Position numbers and translations under genes: made by a program
The notes under the pieces: generated by a model
Database searches by the model: none
What the model was told of the DNA's origin: nothing
Seen by the model: only the letters and a program-made list of their open reading frames with translations
NCBI GenBank assembly: GCA_036274895.1
Contig: DASUEU010000076.1
Location: 1-26,058 of the forward strand
Origin: CALMKX01 sp036274895
GTDB lineage: Bacteria > Acidobacteriota > Thermoanaerobaculia > Multivoradales > SZUA-115
Direction: 5' to 3'
DNA length: 26,058 bases
Part shown: positions 23,208-26,058 of the stretch, one piece after another
How positions within the stretch are numbered: position 1 is the first letter of the stretch
Layout: every line of letters begins with the position of its first letter

Positions 23208-23597
23208 ATGAGACGCTTCGCGATTCTGATCGGCCTCGCCGCCGCCGTGGCGGTGGGCAGTCTGTTCGTCCAGAACCTGGCCTGGGGCACGGAGACCCTC
23301 GCCAAGGAAACCACCCTCGCCTGCGGCGCCTGCCATGACAAGCCGGGCTCGAAGCTGCTGACGGACAAGGGCAAGTACTTCGAGCTGATGCGCACCACCG
23401 AAGGCTTCGACCAGCTCAAGGCCACCTTCGGCGCCTGCACCAGCTGCCACGCAGCCAAACCCGGCTCCCAACGCCTCACCCGCCGCGGCCAGGCCTTCCA
23501 GCTGATGGTGATCGACATGGAGGGCCTGCGCGAGTGGATGAAGACCCATCACCCGGTGGCGCCGGGGGAGGAACCTACCTCGCCCGAGAAGCCGTAG
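23208..23597 (+). CDS. Small exported diheme cytochrome c
   Basis: A 129-residue protein with an N-terminal signal or anchor (hydrophobic residues about 4-26). Two heme c motifs are present: CGACH (39-43) and CTSCH (77-81). Each is followed by a similar stretch: KPGSKLLTDKGKYFELM and KPGSQRLTRRGQAFQLM, so the protein is an internal tandem duplication of about 38 residues. Distal heme ligands cannot be assigned. It is the last gene of the operon and may take electrons from periplasmic sulfur oxidation. GGAGAGGAGAAGG precedes the ATG. Confidence 0.88.
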   Translation: MRRFAILIGLAAAVAVGSLFVQNLAWGTETLAKETTLACGACHDKPGSKLLTDKGKYFELMRTTEGFDQLKATFGACTSCHAAKPGSQRLTRRGQAFQLMVIDMEGLREWMKTHHPVAPGEEPTSPEKP

Positions 23598-23660
23598 ATC
23601 GGTGCGCTCCCCGCCGCCGGGCTGGCACGTCGGTCGGCCCCAGCGGAGGAGGAATCGCTG

Positions 23661-23700
23661 GTAGGGGCGACCCCTGTGGTCGCCCCTCTTCGTTTTGCGT
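23661..23700 (+). terminator. Hairpin repeat, probable terminator of the sulfur operon
   Basis: AGGGGCGACC and GGTCGCCCCT (23663-23672 with 23678-23687) form a perfect 10-bp stem with loop CCTGT, followed by TCTTCGTTTT. It begins GTAGGGGC, like the double hairpin at 16566-16628, so it belongs to the same repeat family with compensating stem changes. The T-rich tail makes termination plausible. Confidence 0.65.
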
Positions 23701-23758
23701 CCCCGGCAATGCGTGCAGGGTCCGGTCGATTGCCCAGGGCGATCCTGGGCGCCAGCCG

Positions 23759-23927
23759 CTAGATGTGAGGCAAGGGGTGGAGCGTCACCTCACTGCCCTT
23801 GTGGGCCGTGGGATCTCTCAGCCGCAAGGCCGACCACGCATGCGCCGCCTCGTGGCAGGTGGTGGAGAAGAGTGAAGACGAGACACCACAGGATGCCGCT
23901 GGCGACGTCGATCTGGCAAAACTCCAA
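23759..23927 (-). pseudogene. Truncated, frameshifted copy of the M50 protease 5' end
   Basis: The translation has LEFCQIDVASGILWCLVF in one frame and FSTTCHEAAHAWSALRLRDP in another, together matching residues 1-53 of the intact M50 protease. A one-base insertion near 23872 breaks the frame. A stop codon at 23759 directly follows LHPLPHI, where homology ends. The zinc motif HEAAH is intact but all later helices and the Asp ligand are missing. The TTG start and an AGGGACC Shine-Dalgarno-like site are conserved. It is a relic and not expected to give an active enzyme. Confidence 0.87.
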
Positions 23928-23979
23928 GGGTGATGGTCCCTTGTGGAAGCTTGCGAGTGGGCGGGTTGGGGGATTGTAT
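23763..23979. repeat. Copy B of the long direct repeat
   Basis: Homologous to 17172-17385 in the same orientation, including about 50 bases upstream of the M50 start (TGTGGAAGC, then GGGCGGGTTGGGGGATT). It brackets, with copy A, a 6.4-kb segment holding the activator, the DUF559 cassette and the sulfur operon. The right end of the homology is near GGATTGTAT. Confidence 0.86.
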
Positions 23980-24444
23980 CTGGGGTGGATGGAGCCACCC
24001 CTTCGAGTGATCAAGACCTGACTCCTCGACGCGAGACACTTACGCCACATTTATGCGACTTCCTGATGCCTTACTCTTACATAGGCCGCCTTGGAGCCTC
24101 TCGGAAGACTCTCAGGACAGACTATGCTATGGTGTCTCGTCAACAATGCCCGAAGAGTACCCATGCGGCATGCTTGTTACTGTGGCTATTATGCGCACTA
24201 ATGCATACGCAAGCCGACTGCTGAACCGCCAGCTTGGTGGCACCTCGCCACGCGCTAGCCAGTCTTTCTTACCCCTCAAGAGCTAGGCTGCAAAACCTGG
24301 AACGGCTATGTGTGGCAACCTCGGCAACCGCTCGCCTATCCTCATGGGTTCGCACTTGTCCGTCTTCATGCCGATCTGTACGTGCTGGTTCGTATCCTGC
24401 GGCGGATGTTCCGGAGAGTGCTGGCACTTCATGCACTGATGTAG
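23980..24444. other. Gene-poor stretch of lower GC
   Basis: Short overlapping reading frames exist, but none has a Shine-Dalgarno, a family motif or the codon bias of the neighbours. Base composition shifts visibly toward A/T compared with the first 23.7 kb, and stays so through the next two genes. It probably marks the left edge of transferred DNA and may hold the promoter of the RHH-FRG pair; I could not assign one. Confidence 0.6.
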
Positions 24445-24780
24445 ATGGTCACGGTCAATATCACGCCGACTGCCTCCTCGAAGGGGCTGCGCGAGGATCT
24501 AGAAAGGGAGGCGCTCAGAAGAGGCCTCAATTTTCGACAGCTCGTAGGTGATATCTACACGTTCGCCACGAAGAACCGTGGGAAGTTCCGCGCACCGCTC
24601 GAAGCAACCAGAGATCGCGGGGGAGCACATATTGGCGCTGTGGTCGATGATCAGGTCGGCGCTGCATTGAGGGACTGGGCCAAGGAACGGAAGACCTCTC
24701 GGGGTGATCTATGTCGGTACATTCTGGAGATGACCCTGGAGGATCAACTCTTGCGTCAGGTGTTCCCGAGCGACGATTGA
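24445..24780 (+). CDS. Possible tandem ribbon-helix-helix protein
   Basis: A 111-residue protein of no family I can name with certainty. Residues 61-99 have the strand-helix-helix pattern of ribbon-helix-helix (CopG/Arc-like) DNA-binding domains: AHIGAVV, DDQVGAALRDWAKERK, SRGDLCRYILEMTLED. Residues 2-42 repeat the pattern: VTVNI, GLREDLEREALRRG, NFRQLVGDIYTFAT. One chain could thus form a pseudo-dimer. A stop directly precedes the ATG in frame, and no good Shine-Dalgarno is seen. It lies 40 bases before the FRG gene, as an antitoxin or repressor would. Lower GC suggests transfer. Confidence 0.62.
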   Translation: MVTVNITPTASSKGLREDLEREALRRGLNFRQLVGDIYTFATKNRGKFRAPLEATRDRGGAHIGAVVDDQVGAALRDWAKERKTSRGDLCRYILEMTLEDQLLRQVFPSDD

Positions 24781-24820
24781 ACGAGAGGATGTCAATCGCT
24801 TCTGAAACCTTGGAGGGGCA

Positions 24821-25549
24821 GTGGCCCGTCAGCTCAGCCACAACGCCTGGGATCGCTTCCTGAGAGGTGTGAAGACAGAGGAGGAGCGCTTAGGAAAACC
24901 CAACCTCCTGTGGTATCGCGGAGTCGGTGACCAAGCGTACCGGCTCTTGCCCTCGCTCCTTCGCAGCCCTGTTGGTTTCGAAAAGGAACCAGCTCTATTC
25001 GCGAAGTACCGCCAGTTGGCCGACAGAGTAATGGGGTCTCGTGAGAACGACTGGCAGTATCTCTTTGACATGCAGCATCATCACCTCCCGACGCGCCTGC
25101 TCGATTGGACGGAGGTCCTTGGCGTTGCGGTCTTCTTCGCTCTCTTGGGCGATCCCCGTCTTGACGGCGCTGTGTATGTCTTGGATCCGATACGGCTGAA
25201 CAAGCGGTCTGGTAAAGCCGATCTGTCGATGGCAGCGAAGGACTCCGAGTTTCAATACAGAGCAGTGTATTGGGAGAATCGACCGGTCAAACCAATCCTG
25301 CCCATTGCTGTCGAGCCAACCTATCAGAGTACTCGAATTCACGCGCAGAGGGCGCGGTTCACTATTCACGGTAACGACCCCAAGCCGGTCGAGGAGATGG
25401 CTCCTGACTGTGTAGGCAAAGTGCCTCTCGGGAAGGACGCGCGTGAGGCGGCTCAGGAGTTCCTACAGATGGCTGGCATCGACGAGTTCAGCGTATTTCC
25501 AGATGTCGTGGGGATGGCGCCGTTCATCAAGCGTATTGTCGGGATCTGA
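24821..25549 (+). CDS. FRG domain-containing protein
   Basis: A 242-residue protein with the FRG-domain landmarks. WYRGVGDQAYRLLPSLLR begins at Trp31, with the F/W-R-G signature at 32-34. HHHLPTRLLDWTEVLGVAVF is at residues 85-104, and GAVYVLDP follows. FRG domains occur alone or fused to other modules and are frequent in defence and mobile regions; their activity is not firmly established. The start is GTG with GGAGGGG just upstream. The C-terminal part (about 150-242) keeps THPQR-like STRIHAQRARFTIHG, seen in this family. Context with a small RHH-like gene and an IS suggests a toxin or defence effector; that is inference. Confidence 0.85.
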   Translation: MARQLSHNAWDRFLRGVKTEEERLGKPNLLWYRGVGDQAYRLLPSLLRSPVGFEKEPALFAKYRQLADRVMGSRENDWQYLFDMQHHHLPTRLLDWTEVLGVAVFFALLGDPRLDGAVYVLDPIRLNKRSGKADLSMAAKDSEFQYRAVYWENRPVKPILPIAVEPTYQSTRIHAQRARFTIHGNDPKPVEEMAPDCVGKVPLGKDAREAAQEFLQMAGIDEFSVFPDVVGMAPFIKRIVGI

Positions 25550-25635
25550 AGTCAGTGCCTCTGTGTCTGCTGACCACCGCTGCACCTCCCGATGCCTGGC
25601 CCCTTGTGACAACTCGCTGGACCGGGTTTGACCAG

Positions 25636-25680
25636 CCGGGGACATAGGTAACACTTCAGACCGGGCACATGGGTAACACT
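25636..25680. repeat. Terminal repeated motif of the IS
   Basis: CCGGGGACATAGGTAACACT (25636-25655) and CCGGGCACATGGGTAACACT (25661-25680) differ at only two positions and are 25 bases apart. Such doubled motifs at one end probably serve as transposase binding sites. They mark the junction between the FRG region and the IS. Confidence 0.75.
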
Positions 25681-25703
25681 CTGGGTCGCCGGTCGGGGGT
25701 TGG

Positions 25704-25750
25704 CGTCTGGCCTCGCAGGGAGCCCGGAGGGCGACCGGAGAGGCCAGACG
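25704..25750. repeat. Inverted repeat between transposase stop and IS end
   Basis: CGTCTGGCCTC (25704-25714) and GAGGCCAGACG (25740-25750) form a perfect 11-bp stem with a 25-base loop. GGTCGCC (25684-25690) can also pair with GGCGACC in that loop, so an alternative or pseudoknotted fold is possible. It may end transposase transcription (no T-run is seen) or block read-through into the element. Confidence 0.6.
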
Positions 25751-25770
25751 GGCGTCGAGCCCTGGTGGAT

Positions 25771-26058
25771 TCATAGCAGATCCCACTGTCGAGCGGCCTC
25801 GTCGTAGGTGCCGAGCCGGAGCGGCCCGAAGTACAAGGACCAGAGATGATGGTCGGTTTCTACTAAGCCGACCGCCTCGCCGATGAGGACCTCGCTGAGA
25901 TAGATCGTCTCTCCCCTCCATTTCACCTCGCCTGTGCTTCGCACCCGGCGCACCTCGTAGTGGCCCGGGTAGCTTGGGTCTTCGAGCTTGGACGGCAAGC
26001 AGCGAGGCGAAGCCCGGTACAGTTGGCTGGGTGTCTTCATACCGATGCCTTCGTGGGG
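25771..26058 (-). CDS. IS481-family transposase, C-terminal part (partial)
   Basis: The 95 visible codons are open to the right edge. They read PHEGIGMKTPSQLYRASPR at the edge, matching the end of the DDE integrase core (RPHEALGM-type) and its following linker. The C-terminal domain has HYEVRRVRSTGEVKWRGETI, then LSEVLIGEAVGLVETD and LWSLYFGPLRLGTYD, typical of IS481-like transposases. The internal ATG at 26040 is not the start. The catalytic DDE residues are outside the window, so integrity cannot be judged. Confidence 0.85.
   Translation of the reverse strand, partial: PHEGIGMKTPSQLYRASPRCLPSKLEDPSYPGHYEVRRVRSTGEVKWRGETIYLSEVLIGEAVGLVETDHHLWSLYFGPLRLGTYDEAARQWDLL

Larger units (their letters stand above)
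25636..26058 (-). mobile_element. IS481-family insertion sequence, one end and transposase C-terminus
   Basis: The outer end near 25636 carries two copies of a 20-base motif 25 bases apart, ACATAGGTAACACT and ACATGGGTAACACT with CCGGG before each. These resemble the GTTACC-ATGT repeats at IS481-type ends. The C-terminal end of a matching transposase follows on the minus strand, and the element leaves the window at the right. The exact terminus and target duplication cannot be set without the other end. Confidence 0.75.

Noticed and set aside
24234..24551. An open frame of 105 codons overlapping the RHH-like gene
   Set aside because: No motif, no Shine-Dalgarno, and it runs out of frame over a better candidate.

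Overview
The window comes from a GC-rich bacterium. Its first 15.3 kb is a textbook S10-spc-alpha ribosomal protein superoperon. I favour Acidobacteriota or a deltaproteobacterium-like lineage, only moderately. The reasons are the short zinc-binding S14 with zinc-type S4 and L36, the secY-adk-map-infA-rpmJ-rpsM-rpsK-rpsD-rpoA-rplQ order, an alphaproteobacterial-type SspB, a SMUG1-type uracil-DNA glycosylase, and intergenic palindrome families common in such genomes.

Region 1 (1-15334, + strand): the end of tuf, then rpsJ, rplC, rplD, rplW, rplB, rpsS, rplV, rpsC, rplP, rpmC, rpsQ, rplN, rplX, rplE, rpsN, rpsH, rplF, rplR, rpsE, rpmD, rplO, secY, adk, map, infA, rpmJ, rpsM, rpsK, rpsD, rpoA and rplQ. 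Spacing is very tight, with several 4-base start/stop overlaps, and the run closes with a strong hairpin-plus-T terminator.

Region 2 (15347-18879): a convergent sspB (ClpXP adaptor), a divergent SMUG1-like glycosylase that may be leaderless, a small M50 zinc membrane protease on the minus strand, and a divergent PAS-AAA+-Fis sigma-54 activator.

Region 3 (18884-19588): a DUF559 (Vsr-like nuclease fold) gene boxed between two 142-bp copies of a self-complementary repeat. One copy carries a 24-bp insertion of a second repeat family.

Region 4 (19599-23687): a five-gene sulfur-type operon. It holds an SQR-like flavoprotein, a one-cysteine DsrC/TusE protein, a DsrE2A-like protein, a FadL/OmpP1 outer membrane channel and a small diheme cytochrome c. 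It sits behind a good -24/-12 (sigma-54) promoter with a 10-bp-phased repeat upstream. The activator gene upstream is the natural candidate regulator, which suggests a locally controlled sulfur-compound oxidation or sulfur-relay pathway.

Region 5 (23759-26058): a frameshifted second copy of the M50 protease 5' end, then a stretch of visibly lower GC. That stretch holds a possible tandem ribbon-helix-helix protein and an FRG-domain protein as a two-gene unit (candidate defence or toxin-antitoxin module). The window ends in an IS481-family insertion sequence that runs off the right edge.

The least-explained parts are the DUF559/palindrome cassette, the RHH-FRG pair, the sigma-54-controlled sulfur operon, and the roughly 215-bp direct repeats that bracket regions 2 (part) to 4.
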